A stretch of DNA of 64,000 nt from Flectonema sp. DT1601 (GCA_964019425.1 OZ025846.1:1-64000); one strand, 5' to 3'; shown: positions 1-14,964, numbered from the stretch's first letter. Made by a program: numbers and translations. The notes: a model not told the origin generated them from the letters alone.

Positions 1-3000
1 GCTTTAACGTTAACCCGTGTATGGCAGCGAAAATTCGTCTTTCCGGAGCGAAAAGCCAAAGAAGAAATACATTAATAATATTATTATGATTTTTAAGTAA
101 AGCACGGTAAGTCTTCATACATTTTTCTTGCTGCTGGCAAACAGAGGTGTACAGGCAATAAAAAAAACCCCAAAAGAAGAGAATTCTTCCTAAGATGTTA
201 AGCTAAAAATGCTAAGTAGCAAGCTTAGGATATTGGAAGACTGTACCAATAATATTACAGAAACTGTAGCTTTAGGAATCGTTGTTAACGCTTAAAGAAG
301 AAGGTGGCCTCAGGTTATTAGAAATTGTGTGGCTTCTAGAACTAGCCGAAGCACATTGCTTGCGGGTAGGGAAGTAAGGGAAGGGAAACCTGTGGCTGGG
401 GCTCGGGTGGTTAGCTTTAACGTTAACGTAGGAGCCCGCGAAAATTACGTCTTTCGGAGCGAAAAAGCCCAAAGAAGAAAATACATTAATAATAATATAT
501 TAAGATTTTAAGTAAGCACGGTAAGCTTCATGGGCACATTTCTTTGCTTGGCAAACAAGAGGTGTACAGGCAAAACACTACACCCCCAACAGAAGTTGAA
601 TTCATTCCTAAGAGTTAGCTAAATATTCTAAGCAAGCTTAGATATTGAGACGTACCAATAAAGTACCGAAACTTAGCTTTAGAATCGTTGGTTAACCTTA
701 AAAAGTAGGTTGCCTCCGGTTATTAGAAACTTGTGTGGCTTCTAGAGACTAGCAGAAGCACCTTCTTGCGGGTAGGAATAATGGAAGAAACCTGGGCTGG
801 GGGCACGGTAGTTGCTTTAACGTTAACGTAGGAGCAGCGAAAATTACGTCTTTCGGAGCGAAAAGCCAAAGAAGAAAATACATTAATAATATATATTAAG
901 ATTTTAAGTAAGCACGGTAAGTCTTCATACATTTTCTTCTGCTTGGCAACAGAGGTGTACAGGCAATAAAAAAAACCCCAAAGAAGAGAATTCTTCCTAA
1001 GAGGTTAGCTAAATATTCTAAGCAAGCTTAGATATTGAGACTGTACCAATAAAGTACAGAAACTGTAGCTTTAGAATCGTTGGTTAACCTTAAAAAAGTA
1101 GGTGCCTCAGGTTATTAGAAATTGTGTGGCTTCTAGAACTAGCAGAAGCACTTGCTTGCGGGTAGGGAAGTAAGGGAAGAAACCTGGGCTGGGGCTCGGT
1201 GTTAGCTTTAACGTTAACGTAGGAGCAGCGAAAATTACGTCTTTCGGAGCGAAAAGCCAAAGAAGAAAATACATTAATAATATATATTAAGATTTTTAAG
1301 TAAGCACGGTAAGTCTTCATACATTTTCTTCTGCTTGGCAAACAGAGGTGTACAGGCATAAAAAAACCCCAAAAGAAGAGAATTCTTCCTAAGAGGTTAG
1401 CTAAATATTCTAAGCAAGCTTAGATATTGAGACTGTACCAATAAAGTACAGAAACTGTAGCTTTAGAATCGTTGGTTAACCTTAAAAAGTAGGTGCCTCA
1501 GGTTATTAGAAATTGTGTGGCTTCTAGAACTAGCAGAAGCACTTGCTTGCGGGTAGGGAAGTAAGGGAAGAAACCTGGGCTGGGGCTCGGTGTTAGCTTT
1601 AACGTTAACGTAGGAGCAGCGAAAATTACGTCTTTCGGAGCGAAAAGCCAAAGAAGAAAATACATTAATAATATATATTAAGATTTTTAAGTAAGCACGG
1701 TAAGTCTTCATACATTTTCTTCTGCTTGGCAAACAGAGGTGTACAGGCAATAAAAAAACCCAAAAGAAGAGAATTCTTCCTAAGAGGTTAGCTAAATATT
1801 CTAAGCAAGCTTAGATATTGAGACTGTACCAATAAAGTACAGAAACTGTAGCTTTAGAATCGTTGGTTAACCTTAAAAAGTAGGTGCCTCAGGTTATTAG
1901 AAATTGTGTGGCTTCTAGAACTAGCAGAAGCACTTGCTTGCGGGTAGGGAAGTAAGGGAAGAAACCTGGGCTGGGGCTCGGTGTTAGCTTTAACGTTAAC
2001 GTAGGAGCAGCGAAAATTACGTCTTTCGGAGCGAAAAGCCAAAGAAGAAAATACATTAATAATATATATTAAGATTTTTAAGTAAGCACGGTAAGTCTTC
2101 ATACATTTTCTTCTGCTTGGCAAACAGAGGTGTACAGGCAATAAAAAAAACCCCAAAAGAAGAGAATTCTTCCTAAGAGGTTAGCTAAATATTCTAAGCA
2201 AGCTTAGATATTGAGACTGTACCAATAAAGTACAGAAACTGTAGCTTTAGAATCGTTGGTTAACCTTAAAAAGTAGGTGCCTCAGGTTATTAGAAATTGT
2301 GTGGCTTCTAGAACTAGCAGAAGCACTTGCTTGCGGGTAGGGAAGTAAGGGAAGAAACCTGGGCTGGGGCTCGGTGTTAGCTTTAACGTTAACGTAGGAG
2401 CAGCGAAAATACGTCTTTCGGAGCGAAAAGCCAAAGAAGAAAATACATTAATAATATATATTAAGATTTTTAAGTAAGCACGGTAAGTCTTCATACATTT
2501 TCTTCTGCTTGGCAAACAGAGGTGTACAGGCAATAAAAAAACCCCAAAAGAAGAGAATTCTTCCTAAGAGGTTAGCTAAATATTCTAAGCAAGCTTAGAT
2601 ATTGAGACTGTACCAATAAAGTACAGAAACTGTAGCTTTAGAATCGTTGGTTAACCTTAAAAAGTAGGTGCCTCAGGTTATTAGAAATTGTGTGGCTTCT
2701 AGAACTAGCAGAAGCACTTGCTTGCGGGTAGGGAAGTAAGGGAAGAAACCTGGGCTGGGGCTCGGTGTTAGCTTTAACGTTAACGTAGGAGCAGCGAAAA
2801 TTACGTCTTTCGGAGCGAAAAGCCAAAGAGAAAATACATTAATAATATATATTAAGATTTTTAAGTAAGCACGGTAAGTCTTCATACATTTTCTTCTGCT
2901 TGGCAAACAGAGGTGTACAGGCAATAAAAAAACCCAAAAGAAGAGAATTCTTCCTAAGAGGTTAGCTAAATATTCTAAGCAAGCTTAGATATTGAGACTG

Positions 3001-6000
3001 TACCAATAAAGTACAGAAACTGTAGCTTTAGAATCGTTGGTTAACCTTAAAAAGTAGGTGCCTCAGGTTATTAGAAATTGTGTGGCTTCTAGAACTAGCA
3101 GAAGCACTTGCTTGCGGGTAGGGAAGTAAGGGAAGAAACCTGGGCTGGGGCTCGGTGTTAGCTTTAACGTTAACGTAGGAGCAGCGAAAATTACGTCTTT
3201 CGGAGCGAAAAGCCAAAGAAGAAAATACATTAATAATATATATTAAGATTTTAAGTAAGCACGGTAAGTCTTCATACATTTTCTTCTGCTTGGCAAACAG
3301 AGGTGTACAGGCAATAAAAAAAACCCCAAAAGAAGAGAATTCTTCCTAAGAGGTTAGCTAAATATTCTAAGCAAGCTTAGATATTGAGACTGTACCAATA
3401 AAGTACAGAAACTGTAGCTTTAGAATCGTTGGTTAACCTTAAAAAGTAGGTGCCTCAGGTTATTAGAAATTGTGTGGCTTCTAGAACTAGCAGAAGCACT
3501 TGCTTGCGGGTAGGGAAGTAAGGGAAGAAACCTGGGCTGGGGCTCGGTGTTAGCTTTAACGTTAACGTAGGAGCAGCGAAAATTACGTCTTTCGGAGCGA
3601 AAAGCCAAAGAAGAAAATACATTAATAATATATATTAAGATTTTTAAGTAAGCACGGTAAGTCTTCATACATTTTCTTCTGCTTGGCAAACAGAGGTGTA
3701 CAGGCAATAAAAAAACCCCAAAAGAAGAGAATTCTTCCTAAGAGGTTAGCTAAATATTCTAAGCAAGCTTAGATATTGAGACTGTACCAATAAAGTACAG
3801 AAACTGTAGCTTTAGAATCGTTGGTTAACCTTAAAAAGTAGGTGCCTCAGGTTATTAGAAATTGTGTGGCTTCTAGAACTAGCAGAAGCACTTGCTTGCG
3901 GGTAGGGAAGTAAGGGAAGAAACCTGGGCTGGGGCTCGGTGTTAGCTTTAACGTTAACGTAGGAGCAGCGAAAATTACGTCTTTCGGAGCGAAAAGCCAA
4001 AGAAGAAAATACATTAATAATATATATTAAGATTTTTAAGTAAGCACGGTAAGTCTTCATACATTTTCTTCTGCTTGGCAAACAGAGGTGTACAGGCAAT
4101 AAAAAAACCCCAAAAGAAGAGAATTCTTCCTAAGAGGTTAGCTAAATATTCTAAGCAAGCTTAGATATTGAGACTGTACCAATAAAGTACAGAAACTGTA
4201 GCTTTAGAATCGTTGGTTAACCTTAAAAAGTAGGTGCCTCAGGTTATTAGAAATTGTGTGGCTTCTAGAACTAGCAGAAGCACTTGCTTGCGGGTAGGGA
4301 AGTAAGGGAAGAAACCTGGGCTGGGGCTCGGTGTTAGCTTTAACGTTAACGTAGGAGCAGCGAAAATTACGTCTTTCGGAGCGAAAAGCCAAAGAAGAAA
4401 ATACATTAATAATATATATTAAGATTTTTAAGTAAGCACGGTAAGTCTTCATACATTTTCTTCTGCTTGGCAAACAGAGGTGTACAGGCAATAAAAAAAC
4501 CCCAAAAGAAGAGAATTCTTCCTAAGAGGTTAGCTAAATATTCTAAGCAAGCTTAGATATTGAGACTGTACCAATAAAGTACAGAAAACTGTAGCTTTAG
4601 AATCGTTGGTTAACCTTAAAAAGTAGGTGCCTCAGGTTATTAGAAATTGTGTGGCTTCTAGAACTAGCAGAAGCACTTGCTTGCGGGTAGGGAAGTAAGG
4701 GAAGAAACCTGGGCTGGGGCTCGGTGTTAGCTTTAACGTTAACGTAGGAGCAGCGAAAATTACGTCTTTCGGAGCGAAAAGCCAAAGAAGAAAATACATT
4801 AATAATATATATTAAGATTTTTAAGTAAGCACGGTAAGTCTTCATACATTTTCTTCTGCTTGGCAAACAGAGGTGTACAGGCAATAAAAAAACCCCAAAA
4901 GAAGAGAATTCTTCCTAAGAGGTTAGCTAAATATTCTAAGCAAGCTTAGATATTGAGACTGTACCAATAAAGTACAGAAACTGTAGCTTTAGAATCGTTG
5001 GTTAACCTTAAAAAGTAGGTGCCTCAGGTTATTAGAAATTGTGTGGCTTCTAGAACTAGCAGAAGCACTTGCTTGCGGGTAGGGAAGTAAGGGAAGAAAC
5101 CTGGGCTGGGGCTCGGTGTTAGCTTTAACGTTAACGTAGGAGCAGCGAAAATTACGTCTTTCGGAGCGAAAAGCCAAAGAAGAAAATACATTAATAATAT
5201 ATATTAAGATTTTTAAGTAAGCACGGTAAGTCTTCATACATTTTCTTCTGCTTGGCAAACAGAGGTGTACAGGCAATAAAAAAACCCCAAAAGAAGAGAA
5301 TTCTTCCTAAGAGGTTAGCTAAATATTCTAAGCAAGCTTAGATATTGAGACTGTACCAATAAAGTACAGAAACTGTAGCTTTAGAATCGTTGGTTAACCT
5401 TAAAAAGTAGGTGCCTCAGGTTATTAGAAATTGTGTGGCTTCTAGAACTAGCAGAAGCACTTGCTTGCGGGTAGGGAAGTAAGGGAAGAAACCTGGGCTG
5501 GGGCTCGGTGTTAGCTTTAACGTTAACGTAGGAGCAGCGAAAATTACGTCTTTCGGAGCGAAAAGCCAAAGAAGAAAATACATTAATAATATATATTAAG
5601 ATTTTTAAGTAAGCACGGTAAGTCTTCATACATTTTCTTCTGCTTGGCAAACAGAGGTGTACAGGCAATAAAAAAACCCCAAAAGAAGAGAATTCTTCCT
5701 AAGAGGTTAGCTAAATATTCTAAGCAAGCTTAGATATTGAGACTGTACCAATAAAGTACAGAAACTGTAGCTTTAGAATCGTTGGTTAACCTTAAAAAGT
5801 AGGTGCCTCAGGTTATTAGAAATTGTGTGGCTTCTAGAACTAGCAGAAGCACTTGCTTGCGGGTAGGGAAGTAAGGGAAGAAACCTGGGCTGGGGCTCGG
5901 TGTTAGCTTTAACGTTAACGTAGGAGCAGCGAAAATTACGTCTTTCGGAGCGAAAAGCCAAAGAAGAAAATACATTAATAATATATATTAAGATTTTTAA

Positions 6001-9000
6001 GTAAGCACGGTAAGTCTTCATACATTTTCTTCTGCTTGGCAAACAGAGGTGTACAGGCAATAAAAAAACCCCAAAAGAAGAGAATTCTTCCTAAGAGGTT
6101 AGCTAAATATTCTAAGCAAGCTTAGATATTGAGACTGTACCAATAAAGTACAGAAACTGTAGCTTTAGAATCGTTGGTTAACCTTAAAAAGTAGGTGCCT
6201 CAGGTTATTAGAAATTGTGTGGCTTCTAGAACTAGCAGAAGCACTTGCTTGCGGGTAGGGAAGTAAGGGAAGAAACCTGGGCTGGGGCTCGGTGTTAGCT
6301 TTAACGTTAACGTAGGAGCAGCGAAAATTACGTCTTTCGGAGCGAAAAGCCAAAGAAGAAAATACATTAATAATATATATTAAGATTTTTAAGTAAGCAC
6401 GGTAAGTCTTCATACATTTTCTTCTGCTTGGCAAACAGAGGTGTACAGGCAATAAAAAAACCCCAAAAGAAGAGAATTCTTCCTAAGAGGTTAGCTAAAT
6501 ATTCTAAGCAAGCTTAGATATTGAGACTGTACCAATAAAGTACAGAAACTGTAGCTTTAGAATCGTTGGTTAACCTTAAAAAGTAGGTGCCTCAGGTTAT
6601 TAGAAATTGTGTGGCTTCTAGAACTAGCAGAAGCACTTGCTTGCGGGTAGGGAAGTAAGGGAAGAAACCTGGGCTGGGGCTCGGTGTTAGCTTTAACGTT
6701 AACGTAGGAGCAGCGAAAATTACGTCTTTCGGAGCGAAAAGCCAAAGAAGAAAATACATTAATAATATATATTAAGATTTTTAAGTAAGCACGGTAAGTC
6801 TTCATACATTTTCTTCTGCTTGGCAAACAGAGGTGTACAGGCAATAAAAAAACCCCAAAAGAAGAGAATTCTTCCTAAGAGGTTAGCTAAATATTCTAAG
6901 CAAGCTTAGATATTGAGACTGTACCAATAAAGTACAGAAACTGTAGCTTTAGAATCGTTGGTTAACCTTAAAAAGTAGGTGCCTCAGGTTATTAGAAATT
7001 GTGTGGCTTCTAGAACTAGCAGAAGCACTTGCTTGCGGGTAGGGAAGTAAGGGAAGAAACCTGGGCTGGGGCTCGGTGTTAGCTTTAACGTTAACGTAGG
7101 AGCAGCGAAAATTACGTCTTTCGGAGCGAAAAGCCAAAGAAGAAAATACATTAATAATATATATTAAGATTTTTAAGTAAGCACGGTAAGTCTTCATACA
7201 TTTTCTTCTGCTTGGCAAACAGAGGTGTACAGGCAATAAAAAAACCCCAAAAGAAGAGAATTCTTCCTAAGAGGTTAGCTAAATATTCTAAGCAAGCTTA
7301 GATATTGAGACTGTACCAATAAAGTACAGAAACTGTAGCTTTAGAATCGTTGGTTAACCTTAAAAAGTAGGTGCCTCAGGTTATTAGAAATTGTGTGGCT
7401 TCTAGAACTAGCAGAAGCACTTGCTTGCGGGTAGGGAAGTAAGGGAAGAAACCTGGGCTGGGGCTCGGTGTTAGCTTTAACGTTAACGTAGGAGCAGCGA
7501 AAATTACGTCTTTCGGAGCGAAAAGCCAAAGAAGAAAATACATTAATAATATATATTAAGATTTTTAAGTAAGCACGGTAAGTCTTCATACATTTTCTTC
7601 TGCTTGGCAAACAGAGGTGTACAGGCAATAAAAAAACCCCAAAAGAAGAGAATTCTTCCTAAGAGGTTAGCTAAATATTCTAAGCAAGCTTAGATATTGA
7701 GACTGTACCAATAAAGTACAGAAACTGTAGCTTTAGAATCGTTGGTTAACCTTAAAAAGTAGGTGCCTCAGGTTATTAGAAATTGTGTGGCTTCTAGAAC
7801 TAGCAGAAGCACTTGCTTGCGGGTAGGGAAGTAAGGGAAGAAACCTGGGCTGGGGCTCGGTGTTAGCTTTAACGTTAACGTAGGAGCAGCGAAAATTACG
7901 TCTTTCGGAGCGAAAAGCCAAAGAAGAAAATACATTAATAATATATATTAAGATTTTTAAGTAAGCACGGTAAGTCTTCATACATTTTCTTCTGCTTGGC
8001 AAACAGAGGTGTACAGGCAATAAAAAAACCCCAAAAGAAGAGAATTCTTCCTAAGAGGTTAGCTAAATATTCTAAGCAAGCTTAGATATTGAGACTGTAC
8101 CAATAAAGTACAGAAACTGTAGCTTTAGAATCGTTGGTTAACCTTAAAAAGTAGGTGCCTCAGGTTATTAGAAATTGTGTGGCTTCTAGAACTAGCAGAA
8201 GCACTTGCTTGCGGGTAGGGAAGTAAGGGAAGAAACCTGGGCTGGGGCTCGGTGTTAGCTTTAACGTTAACGTAGGAGCAGCGAAAATTACGTCTTTCGG
8301 AGCGAAAAGCCAAAGAAGAAAATACATTAATAATATATATTAAGATTTTTAAGTAAGCACGGTAAGTCTTCATACATTTTCTTCTGCTTGGCAAACAGAG
8401 GTGTACAGGCAATAAAAAAACCCCAAAAGAAGAGAATTCTTCCTAAGAGGTTAGCTAAATATTCTAAGCAAGCTTAGATATTGAGACTGTACCAATAAAG
8501 TACAGAAACTGTAGCTTTAGAATCGTTGGTTAACCTTAAAAAGTAGGTGCCTCAGGTTATTAGAAATTGTGTGGCTTCTAGAACTAGCAGAAGCACTTGC
8601 TTGCGGGTAGGGAAGTAAGGGAAGAAACCTGGGCTGGGGCTCGGTGTTAGCTTTAACGTTAACGTAGGAGCAGCGAAAATTACGTCTTTCGGAGCGAAAA
8701 GCCAAAGAAGAAAATACATTAATAATATATATTAAGATTTTTAAGTAAGCACGGTAAGTCTTCATACATTTTCTTCTGCTTGGCAAACAGAGGTGTACAG
8801 GCAATAAAAAAACCCCAAAAGAAGAGAATTCTTCCTAAGAGGTTAGCTAAATATTCTAAGCAAGCTTAGATATTGAGACTGTACCAATAAAGTACAGAAA
8901 CTGTAGCTTTAGAATCGTTGGTTAACCTTAAAAAGTAGGTGCCTCAGGTTATTAGAAATTGTGTGGCTTCTAGAACTAGCAGAAGCACTTGCTTGCGGGT

Positions 9001-12000
9001 AGGGAAGTAAGGGAAGAAACCTGGGCTGGGGCTCGGTGTTAGCTTTAACGTTAACGTAGGAGCAGCGAAAATTACGTCTTTCGGAGCGAAAAGCCAAAGA
9101 AGAAAATACATTAATAATATATATTAAGATTTTTAAGTAAGCACGGTAAGTCTTCATACATTTTCTTCTGCTTGGCAAACAGAGGTGTACAGGCAATAAA
9201 AAAACCCCAAAAGAAGAGAATTCTTCCTAAGAGGTTAGCTAAATATTCTAAGCAAGCTTAGATATTGAGACTGTACCAATAAAGTACAGAAACTGTAGCT
9301 TTAGAATCGTTGGTTAACCTTAAAAAGTAGGTGCCTCAGGTTATTAGAAATTGTGTGGCTTCTAGAACTAGCAGAAGCACTTGCTTGCGGGTAGGGAAGT
9401 AAGGGAAGAAACCTGGGCTGGGGCTCGGTGTTAGCTTTAACGTTAACGTAGGAGCAGCGAAAATTACGTCTTTCGGAGCGAAAAGCCAAAGAAGAAAATA
9501 CATTAATAATATATATTAAGATTTTTAAGTAAGCACGGTAAGTCTTCATACATTTTCTTCTGCTTGGCAAACAGAGGTGTACAGGCAATAAAAAAACCCC
9601 AAAAGAAGAGAATTCTTCCTAAGAGGTTAGCTAAATATTCTAAGCAAGCTTAGATATTGAGACTGTACCAATAAAGTACAGAAACTGTAGCTTTAGAATC
9701 GTTGGTTAACCTTAAAAAGTAGGTGCCTCAGGTTATTAGAAATTGTGTGGCTTCTAGAACTAGCAGAAGCACTTGCTTGCGGGTAGGGAAGTAAGGGAAG
9801 AAACCTGGGCTGGGGCTCGGTGTTAGCTTTAACGTTAACGTAGGAGCAGCGAAAATTACGTCTTTCGGAGCGAAAAGCCAAAGAAGAAAATACATTAATA
9901 ATATATATTAAGATTTTTAAGTAAGCACGGTAAGTCTTCATACATTTTCTTCTGCTTGGCAAACAGAGGTGTACAGGCAATAAAAAAACCCCAAAAGAAG
10001 AGAATTCTTCCTAAGAGGTTAGCTAAATATTCTAAGCAAGCTTAGATATTGAGACTGTACCAATAAAGTACAGAAACTGTAGCTTTAGAATCGTTGGTTA
10101 ACCTTAAAAAGTAGGTGCCTCAGGTTATTAGAAATTGTGTGGCTTCTAGAACTAGCAGAAGCACTTGCTTGCGGGTAGGGAAGTAAGGGAAGAAACCTGG
10201 GCTGGGGCTCGGTGTTAGCTTTAACGTTAACGTAGGAGCAGCGAAAATTACGTCTTTCGGAGCGAAAAGCCAAAGAAGAAAATACATTAATAATATATAT
10301 TAAGATTTTTAAGTAAGCACGGTAAGTCTTCATACATTTTCTTCTGCTTGGCAAACAGAGGTGTACAGGCAATAAAAAAACCCCAAAAGAAGAGAATTCT
10401 TCCTAAGAGGTTAGCTAAATATTCTAAGCAAGCTTAGATATTGAGACTGTACCAATAAAGTACAGAAACTGTAGCTTTAGAATCGTTGGTTAACCTTAAA
10501 AAGTAGGTGCCTCAGGTTATTAGAAATTGTGTGGCTTCTAGAACTAGCAGAAGCACTTGCTTGCGGGTAGGGAAGTAAGGGAAGAAACCTGGGCTGGGGC
10601 TCGGTGTTAGCTTTAACGTTAACGTAGGAGCAGCGAAAATTACGTCTTTCGGAGCGAAAAGCCAAAGAAGAAAATACATTAATAATATATATTAAGATTT
10701 TTAAGTAAGCACGGTAAGTCTTCATACATTTTCTTCTGCTTGGCAAACAGAGGTGTACAGGCAATAAAAAAACCCCAAAAGAAGAGAATTCTTCCTAAGA
10801 GGTTAGCTAAATATTCTAAGCAAGCTTAGATATTGAGACTGTACCAATAAAGTACAGAAACTGTAGCTTTAGAATCGTTGGTTAACCTTAAAAAGTAGGT
10901 GCCTCAGGTTATTAGAAATTGTGTGGCTTCTAGAACTAGCAGAAGCACTTGCTTGCGGGTAGGGAAGTAAGGGAAGAAACCTGGGCTGGGGCTCGGTGTT
11001 AGCTTTAACGTTAACGTAGGAGCAGCGAAAATTACGTCTTTCGGAGCGAAAAGCCAAAGAAGAAAATACATTAATAATATATATTAAGATTTTTAAGTAA
11101 GCACGGTAAGTCTTCATACATTTTCTTCTGCTTGGCAAACAGAGGTGTACAGGCAATAAAAAAACCCCAAAAGAAGAGAATTCTTCCTAAGAGGTTAGCT
11201 AAATATTCTAAGCAAGCTTAGATATTGAGACTGTACCAATAAAGTACAGAAACTGTAGCTTTAGAATCGTTGGTTAACCTTAAAAAGTAGGTGCCTCAGG
11301 TTATTAGAAATTGTGTGGCTTCTAGAACTAGCAGAAGCACTTGCTTGCGGGTAGGGAAGTAAGGGAAGAAACCTGGGCTGGGGCTCGGTGTTAGCTTTAA
11401 CGTTAACGTAGGAGCAGCGAAAATTACGTCTTTCGGAGCGAAAAGCCAAAGAAGAAAATACATTAATAATATATATTAAGATTTTTAAGTAAGCACGGTA
11501 AGTCTTCATACATTTTCTTCTGCTTGGCAAACAGAGGTGTACAGGCAATAAAAAAACCCCAAAAGAAGAGAATTCTTCCTAAGAGGTTAGCTAAATATTC
11601 TAAGCAAGCTTAGATATTGAGACTGTACCAATAAAGTACAGAAACTGTAGCTTTAGAATCGTTGGTTAACCTTAAAAAGTAGGTGCCTCAGGTTATTAGA
11701 AATTGTGTGGCTTCTAGAACTAGCAGAAGCACTTGCTTGCGGGTAGGGAAGTAAGGGAAGAAACCTGGGCTGGGGCTCGGTGTTAGCTTTAACGTTAACG
11801 TAGGAGCAGCGAAAATTACGTCTTTCGGAGCGAAAAGCCAAAGAAGAAAATACATTAATAATATATATTAAGATTTTTAAGTAAGCACGGTAAGTCTTCA
11901 TACATTTTCTTCTGCTTGGCAAACAGAGGTGTACAGGCAATAAAAAAACCCCAAAAGAAGAGAATTCTTCCTAAGAGGTTAGCTAAATATTCTAAGCAAG

Positions 12001-14964
12001 CTTAGATATTGAGACTGTACCAATAAAGTACAGAAACTGTAGCTTTAGAATCGTTGGTTAACCTTAAAAAGTAGGTGCCTCAGGTTATTAGAAATTGTGT
12101 GGCTTCTAGAACTAGCAGAAGCACTTGCTTGCGGGTAGGGAAGTAAGGGAAGAAACCTGGGCTGGGGCTCGGTGTTAGCTTTAACGTTAACGTAGGAGCA
12201 GCGAAAATTACGTCTTTCGGAGCGAAAAGCCAAAGAAGAAAATACATTAATAATATATATTAAGATTTTTAAGTAAGCACGGTAAGTCTTCATACATTTT
12301 CTTCTGCTTGGCAAACAGAGGTGTACAGGCAATAAAAAAACCCCAAAAGAAGAGAATTCTTCCTAAGAGGTTAGCTAAATATTCTAAGCAAGCTTAGATA
12401 TTGAGACTGTACCAATAAAGTACAGAAACTGTAGCTTTAGAATCGTTGGTTAACCTTAAAAAGTAGGTGCCTCAGGTTATTAGAAATTGTGTGGCTTCTA
12501 GAACTAGCAGAAGCACTTGCTTGCGGGTAGGGAAGTAAGGGAAGAAACCTGGGCTGGGGCTCGGTGTTAGCTTTAACGTTAACGTAGGAGCAGCGAAAAT
12601 TACGTCTTTCGGAGCGAAAAGCCAAAGAAGAAAATACATTAATAATATATATTAAGATTTTTAAGTAAGCACGGTAAGTCTTCATACATTTTCTTCTGCT
12701 TGGCAAACAGAGGTGTACAGGCAATAAAAAAACCCCAAAAGAAGAGAATTCTTCCTAAGAGGTTAGCTAAATATTCTAAGCAAGCTTAGATATTGAGACT
12801 GTACCAATAAAGTACAGAAACTGTAGCTTTAGAATCGTTGGTTAACCTTAAAAAGTAGGTGCCTCAGGTTATTAGAAATTGTGTGGCTTCTAGAACTAGC
12901 AGAAGCACTTGCTTGCGGGTAGGGAAGTAAGGGAAGAAACCTGGGCTGGGGCTCGGTGTTAGCTTTAACGTTAACGTAGGAGCAGCGAAAATTACGTCTT
13001 TCGGAGCGAAAAGCCAAAGAAGAAAATACATTAATAATATATATTAAGATTTTTAAGTAAGCACGGTAAGTCTTCATACATTTTCTTCTGCTTGGCAAAC
13101 AGAGGTGTACAGGCAATAAAAAAACCCCAAAAGAAGAGAATTCTTCCTAAGAGGTTAGCTAAATATTCTAAGCAAGCTTAGATATTGAGACTGTACCAAT
13201 AAAGTACAGAAACTGTAGCTTTAGAATCGTTGGTTAACCTTAAAAAGTAGGTGCCTCAGGTTATTAGAAATTGTGTGGCTTCTAGAACTAGCAGAAGCAC
13301 TTGCTTGCGGGTAGGGAAGTAAGGGAAGAAACCTGGGCTGGGGCTCGGTGTTAGCTTTAACGTTAACGTAGGAGCAGCGAAAATTACGTCTTTCGGAGCG
13401 AAAAGCCAAAGAAGAAAATACATTAATAATATATATTAAGATTTTTAAGTAAGCACGGTAAGTCTTCATACATTTTCTTCTGCTTGGCAAACAGAGGTGT
13501 ACAGGCAATAAAAAAACCCCAAAAGAAGAGAATTCTTCCTAAGAGGTTAGCTAAATATTCTAAGCAAGCTTAGATATTGAGACTGTACCAATAAAGTACA
13601 GAAACTGTAGCTTTAGAATCGTTGGTTAACCTTAAAAAGTAGGTGCCTCAGGTTATTAGAAATTGTGTGGCTTCTAGAACTAGCAGAAGCACTTGCTTGC
13701 GGGTAGGGAAGTAAGGGAAGAAACCTGGGCTGGGGCTCGGTGTTAGCTTTAACGTTAACGTAGGAGCAGCGAAAATTACGTCTTTCGGAGCGAAAAGCCA
13801 AAGAAGAAAATACATTAATAATATATATTAAGATTTTTAAGTAAGCACGGTAAGTCTTCATACATTTTCTTCTGCTTGGCAAACAGAGGTGTACAGGCAA
13901 TAAAAAAACCCCAAAAGAAGAGAATTCTTCCTAAGAGGTTAGCTAAATATTCTAAGCAAGCTTAGATATTGAGACTGTACCAATAAAGTACAGAAACTGT
14001 AGCTTTAGAATCGTTGGTTAACCTTAAAAAGTAGGTGCCTCAGGTTATTAGAAATTGTGTGGCTTCTAGAACTAGCAGAAGCACTTGCTTGCGGGTAGGG
14101 AAGTAAGGGAAGAAACCTGGGCTGGGGCTCGGTGTTAGCTTTAACGTTAACGTAGGAGCAGCGAAAATTACGTCTTTCGGAGCGAAAAGCCAAAGAAGAA
14201 AATACATTAATAATATATATTAAGATTTTTAAGTAAGCACGGTAAGTCTTCATACATTTTCTTCTGCTTGGCAAACAGAGGTGTACAGGCAATAAAAAAA
14301 CCCCAAAAGAAGAGAATTCTTCCTAAGAGGTTAGCTAAATATTCTAAGCAAGCTTAGATATTGAGACTGTACCAATAAAGTACAGAAACTGTAGCTTTAG
14401 AATCGTTGGTTAACCTTAAAAAGTAGGTGCCTCAGGTTATTAGAAATTGTGTGGCTTCTAGAACTAGCAGAAGCACTTGCTTGCGGGTAGGGAAGTAAGG
14501 GAAGAAACCTGGGCTGGGGCTCGGTGTTAGCTTTAACGTTAACGTAGGAGCAGCGAAAATTACGTCTTTCGGAGCGAAAAGCCAAAGAAGAAAATACATT
14601 AATAATATATATTAAGATTTTTAAGTAAGCACGGTAAGTCTTCATACATTTTCTTCTGCTTGGCAAACAGAGGTGTACAGGCAATAAAAAAACCCCAAAA
14701 GAAGAGAATTCTTCCTAAGAGGTTAGCTAAATATTCTAAGCAAGCTTAGATATTGAGACTGTACCAATAAAGTACAGAAACTGTAGCTTTAGAATCGTTG
14801 GTTAACCTTAAAAAGTAGGTGCCTCAGGTTATTAGAAATTGTGTGGCTTCTAGAACTAGCAGAAGCACTTGCTTGCGGGTAGGGAAGTAAGGGAAGAAAC
14901 CTGGGCTGGGGCTCGGTGTTAGCTTTAACGTTAACGTAGGAGCAGCGAAAATTACGTCTTTCGG
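1..14964. repeat. 392-bp tandem satellite array, about 38 units
   Basis: The marker gctttaacgttaacg recurs at 1, 414, 814, 1205, 1596, 1987 and 2380, and then about every 392 bases to 14922. This gives 38 units plus a 43-base stub. From about 3400 on, units are practically identical; one differs by a single extra A near 4585. The first two units (413 and 400 bp) carry many one-base insertions and substitutions. Each unit has one HindIII, one EcoRI and one XbaI site, two HpaI sites, and the palindrome TTAACGTTAA. The array stops at 14964, inside a unit. A 95-codon minus-strand frame in each unit is a by-product of the repeat, not a gene. Size and homogeneity fit a subtelomeric or centromeric satellite, but no telomere repeat is seen to decide which. 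Confidence 0.97.

Noticed and set aside
1090-14684. A repeated 95-residue minus-strand frame, one per satellite unit
   Set aside because: It exists only because the unit is repeated without stops; it has no domain, no codon pattern, and one-base changes in the left units break it freely.
1-14964. CRISPR-like array
   Set aside because: There are no short repeats with unique spacers; the whole 392-bp unit is repeated.
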